Below are positions 5,249-5,249 of a stretch of DNA of 5,249 nt, piece after piece; within the stretch, counting starts at the first letter, position 1, and each line of letters begins with the position of its first letter. Source of the DNA: an uncultured Eubacteriales bacterium (GTDB lineage: Bacteria; Bacillota_A; Clostridia; Oscillospirales; CAG-272); contig USKS01000127.1 of assembly GCA_900555345.1 (NCBI GenBank), forward strand, positions 1 through 5,249, in the 5' to 3' direction. The notes under the pieces were generated by a model, which was not told the origin of the DNA, searched no databases, and saw nothing but the letters and a program-made list of their open reading frames with translations. Both the position numbers and the translations under genes were made by a program.

Positions 5249-5249
5249 T

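Noticed and set aside
1..5249. CRISPR array, insertion sequence, prophage or defence system
   Set aside because: No regularly spaced repeats, no transposase or integrase residues, no terminal inverted repeats with target duplication, and no toxin, nuclease or reverse transcriptase motifs in any frame examined.

Overview
The window looks like ordinary chromosome from a gut-type member of the Clostridia (Oscillospiraceae/Ruminococcaceae-like). The signs are strong TTGACA-N17-TATAAT-type promoters, GGAGG ribosome sites, compact T-tailed hairpin terminators, medium GC, and a kinase closely resembling the N-acetylhexosamine kinases of host-glycan users. The taxonomic statement is inference from style; there is no rRNA or tRNA gene to confirm it.

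Layout. Positions 1-290 hold no convincing gene. They carry a chain of small hairpins, a 9-bp direct repeat, and two long overlapping stop-free frames on the minus strand, one of which runs off the left edge. This looks like a dispersed intergenic repeat. A near-consensus promoter (361-389) then drives a three-helix membrane protein with a Pro/Glu linker and a C-terminal cytosolic zinc ribbon (422-1015, unknown function, DUF4282-like), closed by a classic terminator (1030-1058). A second near-consensus promoter (1126-1154) with a structured leader drives a 359-residue NahK-like sugar 1-kinase (1235-2314), closed by a terminator at 2383-2417. A GNAT acetyltransferase follows (canonical start only at 2590). 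Its conserved N-terminus is encoded from about 2512, where no standard start codon exists. A bidirectional terminator (2997-3020) separates it from the convergent minus-strand genes.

On the minus strand, a Gfo/Idh/MocA-family oxidoreductase (4115-5248, start codon at the right edge) lies upstream of hslO, the redox-switched chaperone Hsp33 (3078-3962). A 13-bp hairpin and an inverted repeat over a possible hslO promoter lie between them.

How they work together. Almost every gene has its own promoter or terminator, so this is a row of single-gene units and not one operon or system. The kinase, and perhaps the oxidoreductase, point to carbohydrate metabolism, and Hsp33 to oxidative and heat stress. 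I found no sign of a defence island, phage, transposon, CRISPR array or biosynthetic cluster. The items most worth checking are the 1-290 element, the missing GNAT start codon, the membrane zinc-ribbon protein, the kinase leader hairpin, and the palindrome over the hslO promoter region.
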